Below, in pieces: positions 1 through 13,681 of a stretch of 64,000 nt of DNA (positions are counted from its first letter, which is position 1; every line of letters begins with the position of its first letter). The translations under genes and the position numbers were made by a program. The stretch comes from Apostichopus japonicus (Eukaryota; Echinodermata; Holothuroidea; Aspidochirotida; Stichopodidae). The notes beneath the pieces were generated by a model that saw only the letters and a list, made by a program, of their open reading frames with translations, did no database searches and was not told the origin of the DNA. Location: the NCBI RefSeq assembly GCF_037975245.1, contig NC_092572.1:13180769-13244768 (forward strand). Direction: 5' to 3'.

Positions 1-739
1 CCGGAAAGTTTAGGACTAATTATACATTTGTTTCAACTAACTAAAGACTGGAGTTAAGTTAGGTATAGTGCAATGCAAGAAATACGAAAAAAAAAGAGAA
101 TGTAAAGACATCTTAATTACTGACCTGATAGGAGCCCGAATTTATGAAAAGATTCCGTGTCATGTAGTTTGAAATATTTGAGACAAAACATGGAACCCTC
201 TGGAAGAAGTTGTTTCTTTTTGTTTTGAGCCTTGTTATCCTGCTGGTCTCAATGGCAAGAATTTCTTCTTAGTATTGTTAAGCAGACATGTAGTGCAAGT
301 ACCATACGGATACAGAATTTCCCTTATTATGAGTATACGAAAACGGCTCTAGCATACGTCTATCAAAAGCCAAATTGACTAACACACTAAATCATAAAAG
401 TAATGCGGTCTCTAAGTCTAGACAAAAGTTCTCACTAGCTAAACGCTACCCATCTCTGGATAGCTGACTTTGTTTTGCTATAAGAAAATGAAGTTTTCAT
501 TACTTGCAAAACAAACCACTTTACGCTCGTTAGCTGCTCATGTGAGGCCCTGAGTGATCTAGAATTGCCTCAATTGCCTCAATTTGTGCACGATTTGTAC
601 TTTTTGGCACTTTTCCTCAGTATGGAGAATGCAAACCTAAGCACTAGTTGGACTACGCAATGATACAATAGTTTCTATACTACGAGTCAAAAAGGAAGTG
701 TGAGAGTACCAAAGGAAAAGATCCGAGTTTAGAGGTCAG
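1..739. other. Upstream flank without recognisable gene
   Basis: AT-rich sequence ahead of the amidohydrolase gene. I see no open frame with family resemblance, no RNA gene and no clear repeat in it. It may hold distal promoter sequence for the gene starting at 1060. Confidence 0.5.
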
Positions 740-745
740 TATAAA
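740..745 (+). promoter_or_regulatory. TATA-like box of amidohydrolase gene
   Basis: TATAAA lies about 60 bases upstream of a perfect splice donor (AAAG followed by GTAAGT at 807/808), placing a likely transcription start near 770. There is no transcript evidence, so the assignment rests on position and consensus only. Confidence 0.4.
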
Positions 746-769
746 CACACAAATATATGTGTACGGACT

Positions 770-1059
770 GGAATCATGCACTGAGAAGTATGTTTGTCAC
801 TTTAAAGGTAAGTTCAACCTTAACATACACATCGCAACACTCACTGACGTTCATACAAAACAACCAATGGGTCACAATAAAGATATATTGGCTACCAAAA
901 TATAGAGTGCGCTTTCAAAATAAGATATATCTTCTTCTATTTCAGGTACCAAACATAGTCAACACAAGTAAACCTTCTAACAAGTCTTCTTTCCTTGGAA
1001 ACTGTTCCGTTCCCAAATCTTTCTCCTTACAAGTTCTGTAGACTGTGTTATTGTTCACG
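770..1059 (+). other. Spliced 5' untranslated leader
   Basis: A strong donor at 807/808 (AAAG|GTAAGT) and a strong acceptor at 945/946 (pyrimidine tract, then TTTCAG) define a probable 138-base intron inside the leader, joining a short first exon to the exon that carries the start codon at 1060. Two short upstream ATGs lie in the first exon near 776 and 790. The start of the leader is inferred from the TATA-like box. Confidence 0.45.
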
Positions 1060-4000
1060 ATGACTTCAAAGGCCGATTTGATATTCTACGGTGGGGATAT
1101 AATCACCATGGACAAAGATGCAACTGGAGTGAAAGATGCCTCTTGTTCCGGTCCGACAGTAGAAGCAGTAGCAGTGGCTGATGGTAAAATCTTACAAGTA
1201 GGAATGCGAAAAGATATTTTCGAACTTGTCGGAGACGAAACTCAGGTTTTTTTTCTGAGCGGTCAAACCCTGATGCCGGGATTTATAGAGCCTCACCAGC
1301 ATGCATGCATAACCGCTGAAAATCGGAGTCTATACAAGGATATCGGTGGAGTTAAACACAGGTAACACAATATAGAAACGTAAAGGTGTTATCAAACGTT
1401 AAAATCTTTCAGTAAATATAGTTTTCATCGAAATGATTAGTTGTTCAGTGACCACGTCTTATCAATATGCAACAAAATATGATAAAAATCTAGAATCTAA
1501 CATGTGAGCAATTTAATCATTTTGCTGCTATCAGTACAAAAAATTTGAAGCAAATTATGGAAATGTGATAGTGTCGTTGAGATGTCACGATCTTTCTGTA
1601 AATTTTAAATTTTCAAATACACGATCAAATGATCAATTTGCAACAAAAGACAAAGTCCTTGAATATAATAAAATAAGAATTTACCATTTTGCTGCAAAGT
1701 AATAAAATTATTATATATGAAATGTCATCTATTTAACAATTTGCAGCATAATGATCACTAAATATATTGAACTGAAAATTATTCTTTGTAATGTAGAAAT
1801 CTTTAATCCTCTGAGTAAAAAAAAATTGCCCCAAAAGTTGAAACCTAAAATTGTAGGCACTGAGAATTTAAAATGAATCCGAATGTTTTACTTTAAATAA
1901 AATTAAAGCAACAACAATAATTGCATATGTAAGTGAATCTATCGAAGGTAAGGTAGTATTTCAGAACCATTTTGATTGTTTTATCATAGTACATAACAGT
2001 CAATTTTATACATATGCAGGTTAAACTGTTAAAAACTTTCTGGCTAAGCAAGCGTGAATCTAAATGTAAGCGGAAAAGCGCAATTCCGTTGACGTGCGCA
2101 CGCTTAGCGAAGTCTTTTCCATCATTTTCTCAACAATATATTCGATAATTTTTTCGACAACAATTAGGAGTTACGCAGAAGTGTCAAATACGATTAAGAA
2201 ACGATTGAATGAAGTGAAGCCTGATGAATGGGCCCTCTTTGTCGGCTGGGACCCAGAACTTATTCCTGATTTGCCCGAATTAAGCGCAACTCATCTGGAC
2301 GAAAATTACTCTTCAACGGTACCAATTGTTATAGTTGGTCAGAATTGGCACGTGTGTTGGGCAAATACTCCTGCGATGAACGCAGCCAAAGTAAGTTTTC
2401 ACTACCTTAGTAGGTTGAGTAGCAGGTTTCTGATTTCCTTCAGGCTGATATCTTGTAATGTTTTCTTCATCTCATCTCATTTCATGTTTTGTTTCTTCTT
2501 AGCTTTATGTTACTTTTTAGCGTTCGCTTGCCTTTTGAAATCTAGATATTTTATTTGTTTCGTAGCTTCTCAGTCACCCTTCCGGGATTACTTTATGACC
2601 TGTTTTTTTACGGAAAGTTAAGGGTGGAGCGGAAGGGATGTTTTAGTGAACTCTTGTAGCGAGATTACCAATAGTTTGACAGATTTTGTTTAGTACCTTT
2701 TGAATGATTTCGAAAATACTAGTGTCTACGTTGTTGTTCAACAAGGATTGCCGATCGAAGTATCTCTGCCTTTGATCAAGGCAAATTAATCTCTTTTGTA
2801 GGAATCAATATTGAATTTATCTTTGTCTGAAATCTGTAAATTACGAAAAGTGTACGAAATAAAAAGGAAAATATTAGAACACTAAAGGTATTGTAACTTC
2901 CTTCGTTGTGGAGCTGAAAATTACGTGTCATCGCTAAATTGCACAGTAGACATTACACATGCACAAGCATTAAATTGGTAACATCAGATGGTAACGACAA
3001 CTTCTATTCATGAAGTTGGGATAAGTTGGATACTCGCGATGATGTTCTAAATAGCAGCTAATTAGTCCAGTAAAGCGTTTCGTTTTCGTAAGGAAATGTA
3101 GTTTATGAAAATGGGTTTGTTATCAAAGTCTAATTTTAAGCCCGATATCAGGATCATTCCTCATATGATTTTGCGTTGACATCAACAGACAAGTTTCATG
3201 TATGTATCAAGTACAATTGTTCCGCAATGACCAAGTGTGGTATCATAGAAAGGAACCACAAACCCAAACCATCGTTTTCGGTCAGTGTGAGAGAATAATA
3301 GGATTAACCACTTCCCAAAAATGTAGTTAAGAAAACATTTTCACATATAGCACAGATTATATGTCCCTTTACACACAAAGGTTGGAGACTCCGAGAATGT
3401 GAGATCATAGAGCCGCATTTGCTTCATTTTTTGTATATGTTTTTCTTTCATTATTGCAATTATATTTTGATTTATGTAGTGGAGATGGACTTTGCAAATG
3501 CTAAATAGAACAAATAGCACCTCTTAGTATGACCTAAAGATGAAATTATAGTTTGGTGTCAATACTGTTCATATTTGACATTAAAATAATCAAATTAAAA
3601 AAGTAATTAAAAAAAAAATCTTTCAAATCCTATAGTGGCATTAAGGCAACATGTTTTTGCAAAGTAACAGCTTCCAGAGATAACAGGACATCTCCCAAGA
3701 TTTTTCTTAGCTGCTTGATTGGAGCTGTTCTTTACGAATATATCTCTGTCAAAAAAAGTAAATATGCAAGTTTGAGTTTGTGTCCTTTCGCACATTCAAC
3801 TCTTTATGCTATTCAACTGAGTATATTATTTAACGTATGTTAAAGAATTTGCAGATATAAAAACGTGTGAGAAAAAATGCCTTTGTGGTTAATTTGTGAT
3901 TGTATTGTTGCTCATTTCAGATTGATACGAATACCCCAAACTCAGTTGGAGGTAAGATCGTTAGGGATGAAGCATCGAAAGCTACTGGTCAGTTTCTCGA

Positions 4001-6104
4001 GTTTCCAGGGATGCGTTTATTGTTTAACGCGTACCCCAAACCAAGTCCTGAACATTTGTTGAAATCTTTTAAAGACCAATGGCGGTTTTACTCTTCTGTA
4101 GGATTTACAACAATGACGGAACTGGCTTTCATGCCAAACAACCTTCTGCGGATGATTCTGGTCTTCCTCGCCTGTGAATCTGAATGTCCTATTCGCCTTG
4201 GTAAATAATATTTAAATCCCAATTTATTTATAGTTATCACTTTATAATGTTTCATTTATGCACCTTTTTGGCATCATATATGATGCTCATCTACATACAG
4301 ATTAAAGTTTACAGTTAATATACAAAATAATTGAATTTCTAGTGCATTGTTAACCACTGAAATGATTATCTCCCCTTCTAAAGCGCTCTATACCCTAGAG
4401 CATGCGTCAATATCTCATGATCTGAGGAGTTCACTACCGTCTCAGGATGAGTTTTGTCCAGATCGTCTCAATAACCTTCCATCATGTCACGGAAAGGAAC
4501 TATTGACACCCTCAACCCTGGCGCGAGATAAGAGCTGGATCAAGGATCGCTTGTGGATTGCTGGAATTAAAATGATGGCGGATGGTTCTCCTCATTGTGG
4601 TTCTGCAGCGGTGATGGAACCTTACTTGGAGAATTATCTCACCAAGATTCTTGGTTTTCCAAAGGCTCCTAACTATGGCAAGCTGAATATGGAATCAGAT
4701 GCTCTTGTCGATGCCATGAAGTTTTATGATAAACAAGGAATACAGGTAGCGATTCACAGCCACGGTGAGAGGGCATCGGAACAAGTCCTTAAGGCTTACG
4801 AACAGGTAAAACTAAAACCATAGCCATAAGAGTTGACATGTTGTTCGTCTTTTGGAAGTATGAGAAAATATTGATAAGCGTTGCAACAATATCTTAAGCT
4901 GCTTAAATGTAAGTGCACATATTAAATATGTAGTCTACTTAATATTTATACCTGTCAGCGTCAACAGGTTCCGGTCTTCAAATATTAACTATTGGACCAA
5001 TATGACAACATTAACAAGAATGTAATTAACGTTACAACGTTTTTTGAAAGCACAACTGAATTTCAATGGCATGCCAATTTCCCGGATTTCAGCATATGTG
5101 GTACAGTTGTCTTTCATATTGTTTCAGCCTTACTCTTCCATTAGTTAAGTCTTCCTCTCTTGACGAAATTTTTTAAAGAAAGATTATTATATTAGTTGGA
5201 TCTTCTACTATGTTTGAAAAGATTTACTGCATTTAGAAATGCTCCTATTGTAGGTTCTAAAACCTTTTCGTGAATTAGAAACGTTTTTTTTAATGAAAAT
5301 AATGAATACCAATTGTAGTCCCATTGTATGAATATGTTAACTGATATTGATTGGTCCTTCATTTGTTTTAGGCTATCGGTAGCGATGGTAAAAATGACAA
5401 CAGACATCGTATGGAACACTGTGGGCTCACCACTGTAGAACAACTCAATCGTGCCGCAAAGTCTAATATAACGATATCATTTTTCATTGACCATCTCCGA
5501 TTTTATGCTGAAAGTTATAAAACTAAGATATTCGGCGAAAGAGTGAACCGATGGACTCCTCTCTCTGAGGCAACTAAGGCTGGCATAAAATGGACAATTC
5601 ATCAGGTAAGGCAAGCCAAAGAACGGTTTTTTTGTTATCCAAATTGTGGCCGCATTATCCTGATTGCAATAATTCCATTAACTTAAAAGTGTATCTTTTT
5701 TCCCAGATTTAACACGTTTTGATACCTATCCACAGGACCATCCTGCTTTTCCAGGGGAAGCGAGTCCATTTTCTAACATGAAGACGGCTATAACTCGTTG
5801 TTCAAGAGATGACCCGACCACATCATACGGTCCAGAATATCGCGTCTCCATCCATGAAGCTTTGAAGGCCTACACCATCAATGCTGCTTGGCAGTTACAT
5901 AGAGACCACGACCTAGGGTCGATAACACCAGGGAAGAAAGCTGACTTAGTGGTGCTATCCAAGAACCCGTACGATGTGGATCCGTTTGATTTAGAGAGTA
6001 TTCAGGTAGTAGAAACATACCTTGATGGACGAAGCAATGGTTTGGCTTTTGCCAAGTCCGTTCCAGGAAACAATTTCAGCTTATTGGAAAGAAAGACTGA
6101 GTAA
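1060..6104 (+). CDS. YtcJ-type amidohydrolase (amidohydrolase_3 family), six exons
   Basis: Exons 1060-1361, 2168-2390, 3921-4200, 4384-4805, 5372-5605 and 5736-6104 join with matching phases (2, 0, 1, 0, 0) into 610 codons including the stop, a normal length for YtcJ-like metal-dependent hydrolases. Visible motifs: the metal-binding HxH on strand 1 (PGFIEPHQHA, His79 and His81), HSHGERA (His393/His395), RHRMEHC (His421/His425) and the late Asp488 in a DHPAFPGE context, followed by the family's C-terminal ITPGKKADLVVL signature. No signal peptide is present, so it is probably cytosolic. The family cleaves C-N bonds of cyclic or acyl amides and carbamate-like substrates; the substrate here cannot be named. 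I place the exon 4 acceptor after TTCTAAAG (4383), because the alternative AG at 4342 meets a stop in the required phase. The gene looks intact. The exact start of exon 4 is the least certain point. Confidence 0.9.
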
Positions 6105-6127
6105 AAACTGACTTTTTGTGTGTGTTG

Positions 6128-6133
6128 AATAAA
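6128..6133 (+). terminator. Poly(A) signal of amidohydrolase gene
   Basis: AATAAA stands 24 bases after the stop codon, in an A-rich and T-rich context typical of a short 3' untranslated region. No other consensus hexamer lies closer to the stop. Confidence 0.6.
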
Positions 6134-7856
6134 AGCAAAAAGTAAGATGGACAGGTGGATATATGTAATAATGATTTTAAGTTTTTATTCAAAGCATGTG
6201 ACATAATGATTGAACAAGAAGACATTTTCTTAGTATTTAAGAATTATCTTAGGTCTTAATTACGAACGGTGCTCTGATGCAGCGATGAGGTGCAGTAACC
6301 TGTTAAATTCCCTCTGGCAGCTAGTAATACAGTTCAGAGAAGCTGAATGTATTATTGGTTAAAATAGTTTGGAACTACAAAAGTAACCAGTTGGGTTACT
6401 AAAAATAAATATAGAACATGGGGGAAATAATCGAGATAAAAAAATAACCCAAAACAAACACAAAACTTTTGCCCTATTTGAGCAGCAAATCTTCTGACAG
6501 TGACTATGAATGTCAATATCGTTAGTACTAGCAGCAATAACTTTTGTTATAAGAATGAAGGAAACAGGTACATACTGACGGCACAACATGGGGTAGGCTA
6601 CTGTGCACCACATTTTCTTCATATTGAACAACATGCGTGAATTCCGGGGTGGGTGGCGTTTACAACCACACCTTCCCATTCACTAAACATAGTGGAAACT
6701 TTAATTACTCCAGTGGAACTGCGCACAACCACAATGATACATGGTGGGCATAGGCCTATGTGTATCTGGTTACAGCTGAATATTTATGATACAGTACTGA
6801 GACGAGAGGGGGGGGGGGGTGGGGTGGGGATTTCGCACAGCCTTGCAATTTCGCACAGCCTTGCAATTTGTGACTCGTGGTCATAACATGTAGTGTATAC
6901 GTTTATGGCTTTGTTTATGTTTTTTCGGCTAAGTTCATATGTAGTAGCCTATACGGTCTATCCAAGGACGTATAACATCGTCATGATTAGAAGGTTACTG
7001 TCTCGATGTAACGGAACTGCAGCTGAGAGTCATTAGGATCAGTTTCGTAGGCCTAGTTTAGTTTTCGTGTCCAGGCTCTGTCTTGAGTGACTTTTCGTAA
7101 TAAAAGTATTCTTTTTATGGGGAAACGATATATCAGTTGGCGGTTTGAATTTCTCTAACTAACGTCATTAGGGATATTACTATCAACCATTTCCAAAGCT
7201 GTCTTGATAGTTTTCTCTCGTTGCATTTCTGTATACATGTGTTGCCAAATAACGTGTACAAATACATACGAAAGAGGACGTATTTTGGTAGGGTTGATAC
7301 AACAGTGATATAGGTTAAGGTCATTCACTGCTGTTTGACGTGAAAGTAAGCTTGTTATGATTAATGTAAGGAATGACATATGTATCAAAAATGTCCAAAA
7401 CAATAAAGGCATGTCTACAATAATATAGGCATGTCCAAAATCGAAACTCTCACATTGTTTGGACATGCTCATATTATTTTTGGACATAGGCCTAAGTAAA
7501 TTAGTTCCGCAATGTTTATATAAATTTGGACATGCTATATATATATATATATATATATATACTCTATATACTCTCACTCCTGTGGCTCTGGATGCTACAT
7601 TGGTGCCGAACTCAGCTGATGCTGTAACTAATGTTTCTATGACATCTTCGTAATTTTCCAGAAAGGCTCTAAAATAAACTAAGTGCGATAAATCTCAAGT
7701 TTCGCTCGTCGCGACAAACAGACAAAGCTGCAGGTCTACCAATGTGAAAAATAGCAGTTACTTTTCATAGAACTGACCTTATAATATTCGATGGTATGAA
7801 TCTTGAGATCCGAAGCCCTAACCAAATAGAGCAACGACACTATTCTTTTCCAAATG

Positions 7857-7961
7857 TGTGTGTGTGTGTGTGTTGGAGGGGGGGGGGGGGGGAGGGCATT
7901 TGATAGTGTGTCCTCCACCCATCGTGAAATGTGTCCCCTCAAGCTCCCCCCCCCCCCCCGA
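7857..7961. repeat. GT microsatellite with facing G and C runs
   Basis: A (TG)n tract runs into a block of about 15 G, and 50-60 bases later comes a block of about 14 C. The G and C runs could pair as one stem, or the G run could form a quadruplex. This is low-complexity sequence, and the overlapping Pro/His- and Gly-rich frames are not genes. Confidence 0.7.
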
Positions 7962-8494
7962 TAAAGATACATGGAGGAAGCGATTGCAAAGTATACTTAT
8001 ATATTGTGAGGAAATTTGTACATGCATATGGCATATACGTAGTGCCGATGTATAGTTTACCCAAAAGCATTTCCTTCTTGCATGGATGAGTGCACACCGG
8101 AAATTACACTGGTAGTCACACGAGTTGTATATACTATATAAAATTATTATGACTATAATGAGTATACTGTGGTGCGACCAGCCTAGCACAAGGTAAGCAT
8201 ATTCTTATCATAAACTATAGTGGTAAATTCCGTTCGTGTACGTATCTGAATCTGTATTGCTTTTCACGTAAAACGATGTAGGTTAAAGTGTGTAGAGCTA
8301 GTTCCAATGCAGCAGTGTAGGCCAAACGGTGTAGGTAGGCTATAACGCTACAATATCACTGTCGTTGGCCTAATTCATGCAGCACGTTCTACAATTGGCA
8401 AAATACAGGCTATACATGTTTAAGAGGAAAACAGGTACTGCAATAACGGCTTGGAAGATTTATTTTCAATTCGCTGCCAGTGGAAACATTCAGT

Positions 8495-8496
<2 letters not shown>

Positions 8497-8548
<52 letters not shown>
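8497..8548. repeat. (TA)n microsatellite
   Basis: About 25 uninterrupted TA units. The Tyr-Ile repeat frame read across it is an artefact of the repeat. Confidence 0.9.
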
Positions 8549-8551
<3 letters not shown>

Positions 8552-11500
8552 ACTAGTACATATCACTAGTAGAAAATTGAGTTTGATTAGTGAAAGTGTC
8601 ATTTTCGTTTTCACCACATATGCTCACTCAACAGGTGTTGAGTTATTGATTAAACAAAACCTTAATAAAGTATATTAACATATTATAAAATCGGTAACCT
8701 GGTTGAGAGTTGTGTATTGTCTGAAATATTTGCACAATACAGTAGCTAGTATATAACATACGTGAACGACCGTTGTAACTGGAAATATCTGAAATCACTG
8801 TATGTTGCATTAGTACAAGCGTGGTTGCAAGTAGCTCCGTGGTCTAAACAGTAGTCATTAACGATGGCTTTCAGGTAGGCCTACATTATGATTATCCTTT
8901 AAGATGAACTTGAATGTATTACTAAATATCATAGTTAATGGCGTAAAAGCTTCTTGTAGATGAATGTAGCTAATCTGTCGTAACCACATAATAATAATAA
9001 TGCATTAATTACTAATTAATGCAGGAGAAGTCAAAATTATGATAATCTTTCCCTTGTTTTTACCTTTATTATGTGATTAGAAATAGTGAATAAATTTGGA
9101 AAGGGTCAACTAAATTTGATACCATCTAGGTTGCAGTTTAACGTTGTTAATCATTCGGTCAATACCCATAAGCTAAGGAAGGTGGGCGAAGATCCATGTG
9201 AACAGTGTACTACGTGCAAGCCTAACGTATTAACTGCATCGTACAGGGACGGTGCTAGGAATGTAAACAAGGATAGGGCCTGACCTTTGGATAACTAAAG
9301 TCAACTTTCATGTTGAGGGATCGGAGATCCTCAGAGAAATTTAGGTTTGACATGAAATGGTACATTTCAAGACATATTTAGGCTGCAAATAAGGTCCATA
9401 ATTAGGTCAACACACACGATAGAGGTTTTCTTTTCTGGGGGTGTGTATTTCCATGTTGAACATCCGGGTATGACTAACATCATTCATACATGTAACTGAC
9501 AGTACGCCGCAAGCATCCGGTATGATTAGTCTCAACAATACCATCCGATCAGCAGAAATGAAAGTGGTTGTAGGCTATATCCTGCCTGGCTCATAGCATT
9601 AGTCACGATACAGAACCAACTATAATAATACGACGGTTAATATGAGGCGGTTAACATGAGTACCTAGTTAGGCGTACCTATACAGTGTTTGAAAAACACA
9701 TGTTCGATTAAAAAAGTTACAATCACTTTGCATGCCTTCATAGAATACGTGTTAATTTCCATGGGCGCAATCACTTCTTATTGTTATGGTGGTGGTGATG
9801 TGGGTGTGCGTGTGTGTGTGTGTGGGGGGGGGGGGTTGTCCAGGTGAGGGGTTGTCTAAAGTAAGGTTTCCCCATCCCCTTTGTGAAATTTTGGTAGAAT
9901 GGAGGTTGCTTAGAAGCAAACTGGTGCCACATTTGAATCAATGTTGCAGAATTTAAGACTGTTTAGGTTGTGCAGCATATACATGTTAAATGTTTCTGTC
10001 TTGTAAGGTACGAATTTTTTAATATATATACTGTCTGCCAGTGAGGTGGGGAAGGGGTGCTATACCCCTGAGTTTTACCCGGGGTAGGGCAGAAGGATGC
10101 GTGGTTAACACTAGGTAATTCACTGCTACAACTGAATATAATGCTATCAATTCATGGCAATTGAGTCACTTGCCACTGTCTAGTGATTTTTGGGGGATTT
10201 TTTTTTATTATGAAGACAGGAAACTTTTGTTCCATTTGAGTTTACATATAATAATGAGTTCAATTACCTCGTTCACAAGATCCGTCGGAAATTATTTGTA
10301 AAGTGAAAGCAGCCAATATAATATATTCTTTCGACGTAATAATACTGTCGTGTCCTACTCCGGACAAAACAAGTATAAATGACTGTAACAAGTTAGTTAA
10401 AAGTTCCGAATCATGTTTATTAAGATGGCGTATCACTTGCTCTGTATTGCCAATCTACAGCTCTTTTAAAACACATAATTATTAACTATAATACATAACA
10501 GATACTCTTTGGGGTCATTCGATAATCTTTGTTGAGTCTTACGACTCAAATTATGCGAACGTAACAAATTTTGCTATGTGTTGACGGTTAAGTAAGACTC
10601 ACGAAGGCTGTGTTCGGATTTATAGAAGGGAATACCTATGACGAGTTAACCAACATGGTAACAATTTATCAAATAATTGTTTTGCACATTTGGTACCATA
10701 ACGGTTTTACGAGAAACAATCCCCGAAAATTGGTACAAAATTAAGGGAATTCTAGCTTTCATAATTTGGACACTTCTCGTCGAACGTAAAACGTCAAACG
10801 TAAAAAGACGCCTATATGAACATCCTATACATATTTGTACTTCAACCTTGTCCGAAAGTTATTTATTTTTACACTAGCCATTTTGAGCCTGGTCTGTCGT
10901 GTTTTCTTTCTTCAACTGAGACGAAACCATTTTGTTGGAACACTGGAATACTCTCAGAAAGGACCAACAACTGAAAATAAACTACACGTGTTATAACGCC
11001 GGCTAAAGAAAAACTAAGTCCATTGATACAAGCGCATAGTCTACATAGTTCGCTTCGTGAAGATAAAAAATGTGTAAGTATAGCTGTGCTGACATTATCA
11101 CGTGACTGTTATATCAACTTGTCATATATTACTTTGGAAGTATGTTAAATAGATTGAGGTACCTCGTTGTAGTTTCTTAAGACTGACCCACATGTTAGTA
11201 TTTCTTCTAGAATACATACCGACATACCGACATTCTAACCCAATATTACAGATCTTACGATAGGACTATATGTGCAATCCACTTCAACAAAGAAAAACAA
11301 ACTAGTTACTGCAGATCTAATAATAACTTGATGTTCAAAGCTTTACAAATCTCTCAAAAGGTTTTTTATTAACATCCGCAATGTACTTGACATAATATAC
11401 TGTGCAAAATGCTTATCAGAGCGAGAGTTATGAAGTTTCATAAACATTTCAGAGATCACAGAACAAAAACGAACTGAACTTTGAATTTAATGATTGTACA

Positions 11501-12570
11501 ATGAAGCAGGGTCATTCCATATCAAATCACCAAATTTTGGGGTATGTTGTAGTTCGACATCTTTGAAAAATTCCCAAACTTTTTGTATGATTAGACCATC
11601 ATGAAATAAGCATATTCTGAAAATTTCAGTTGCATTGCTTTACAATTGGTCGATTTATCACACTTTGAAATTCCGCAATTTGTCGCCACCATGGCATTTT
11701 GACATTTTCTTGACTTTTGAGGTCTCATTTCTCAGCAATTAAACATTCTACTACCTTTTTATTACAGATGCATATAGAGTCTATCCCATAAAAAAAATAG
11801 GCTACAAAAATATTGTCTTGTGGAGTTAGGTCAACTTAAAAGTGTCAAAATATTCGATTTATTAAAAATATTTATAATAAAAATATTTATAATTATTCAC
11901 TAAAAATAGTACCATTTTTAGTGATAAATTTCTCCTAAACCATTGCTTCAGGGTACTTGATTCTTTCAAAGGTTATTATGTTTAGTACAAACATTACAAA
12001 ATAATGATTACAATGCTTTCCTATAATATGTTTGCAAGTTGTGCAACTCTAAAGTTGCTATTTCATGCTGCGATTCAGCATGAGGTAGGGGTATTGATGC
12101 CAATTTTTTGCCAAAGTAACCATGTTAGAGCTGCCAGGGTTTTATACTTTAATTATTAGTATAAAGTTCTTACACCTAAACAAATTTCAGGGTTCTAGCT
12201 GTTCTCAATATTAATTTATGAAGTTGTTAAGTTGCTCCGATGTACAAAAGAGGTCGTCTTTGACGGCCAATAACTCAAAACGTGTCAAATTGAAAAAAAT
12301 CTGATAAATTTTTCTGGAAGAGATATAGTACCACCCTGTTTGTACAAAAAATTTCAGGAGGATGTTTTGCCTTATTTTGAAATGAAAAATCCTCAAAGTT
12401 TGGGAATTTTACAAAAAACGTTTTTGCCTGTTTTGATGTTCCATGTGTTTTGAGCCTGGGTATTGTACTGTACTTCAAGGATATTCAATTCAATACCGTG
12501 CAGTTTTTAATTTCATATTAAAAAAATACTATTTGCAATGTACTTGTCTGCTCCTGGTTGAATTCATTTA

Positions 12571-12829
12571 ATTAGAAGACTTATAAAATGAATTTCAACA
12601 GTACATACATATGTATGTACAGTGTGTACAGTACATACACTGTACTGGGTGTATATGTACGGAGTGCCATGAGTGCCAGAAGACTATGTTTAAACCTAAC
12701 ACTAATATACACACTGTACCTATACAAATGGTTAAATGAGAAGACTTTACTATAAAATGAATTTCAACTAGTACATGCATCTATGTACAGTGTGTACAGT
12801 ACATACACTGTACTGGGTGTATATGTACA
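12571..12829. repeat. Direct palindromic repeats in foldback centre
   Basis: Two copies, 12571-12660 and 12740-12829, each contain ATAAAATGAATTTCAAC followed by GTACAGTGTGTACAGTACAT, ending in GGGTGTATATGTAC. They are separated by a segment whose flanks (GTTTAAACCTAACACTAATAT and its reverse complement nearby) also pair with each other. It forms the apex of the foldback. Confidence 0.75.
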
Positions 12830-13075
12830 GTGTTTATATTAGTGTTAGGTTTAAACATAATATTCTGGCACTCATGGCACTCAGTGTAATTAAAGAATAA
12901 AACCCTGGCAGCTCTAACATGGTTACTTTGGTAAAAAATTGGCATCAATACCCCTACCTCATGCTGAATCGCAGCATGAATATAGCAACTTTAGAGTTGC
13001 ACAACTTGCAAACGTATTATAGGAAAGCATTGTAATCATTATTTTGTAATGTTTGTACTAAACATAATAACCTCT

Positions 13076-13417
13076 GAAAGAATCAAGTACCCTGAAGCAA
13101 TGGTTTAGGAGAAATTTATCACTAAAAATGGCACATTTTTTAGTGAAAAGTACAAAAATCGAATATTTTGACACTTTTAAGTTGACCTAACTCAACAAGA
13201 CAATATTTTTGTAGCCTAATTTTTTATTTTCCTGTTCTATGGGATTGAAAGAATCAAGTACCCTGAAGCAATGGTTTAGGAGAAATTCATCACTAAAAAT
13301 GGCACATTTTTTAGTAAAAAAGTACAAAAATCGAATGTTTTGACACTTTTAGGTTGACCTAACTCCACAAGACAATATTTTTGTAGCCTAATTTTTTATT
13401 TTCATGTTCTATGGGAT
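13076..13417. repeat. 171-base tandem duplication in right arm
   Basis: The unit starting GAAAGAATCAAGTACCC at 13076 recurs at 13247 with few differences. The left arm has only one copy of this segment, so the duplication arose in the right arm after the foldback formed. Confidence 0.85.
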
Positions 13418-13681
13418 AGACTCAATAGGCATATGCAATAGAAAGGTAGTAGAATGTTTAATTGCTGAGAAATGAGACCTCAAAAGTCAGGAAATAGCCA
13501 AAATGCCATGGTGGCATCAAATTGCGGAATTTCAAAGTGTGATTAATTGGCCAATTGTAAATCAATGCAACTGAAATTTTCAGAATATGGTTATTTCATG
13601 GTGGTCCAATCATACAAACAGTTTGGGAATTTTTGGAGAGGGTGCAGCAACAGCCATCCGTGATTTGACACGGAATGACCC

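Larger units (their letters stand above)
6134..11509. other. Gene-poor stretch with simple repeats
   Basis: No coding exon is supported in these 5.4 kb. Simple sequence includes a G run near 6806-6821, (TA)n near 7535-7561, a GT tract with G and C runs at 7857-7961, a long (TA)n at 8497-8548 and another G run near 9823-9834. The short open frames here are mostly translations of these repeats or begin at non-ATG codons. The part from 8549 to 11509 is plain AT-rich sequence in which I recognise nothing. Confidence 0.5.
11510..13681. mobile_element. Foldback-type element with long inverted arms
   Basis: The element starts GGGTCATTCC and ends GGAATGACCC. The left arm (about 11510-12160) reappears as the reverse complement in the right arm (about 12885-13681), including the block around the palindromic string GCTGCGATTCAGC and the run CCCTGAAGCAATGG. 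Between the arms lie about 700 bases containing two direct copies of an 85-90-base palindrome-rich unit (12571-12660 and 12740-12829). The right arm also carries a 171-base internal duplication. There is no transposase frame, so it is non-autonomous. I could not find a convincing target-site duplication: the flanks read AATGAAGCA on the left and ACCAGTAAG on the right. A large foldback or MITE-like transposon is the best description; the superfamily is not known. Confidence 0.8.

Noticed and set aside
4343-4383. Exon 4 of the amidohydrolase starting after the AG at 4342
   Set aside because: With the phase left by exon 3 this gives a stop within four codons. The AG at 4383 restores frame and the family-like sequence PIRLALYT.
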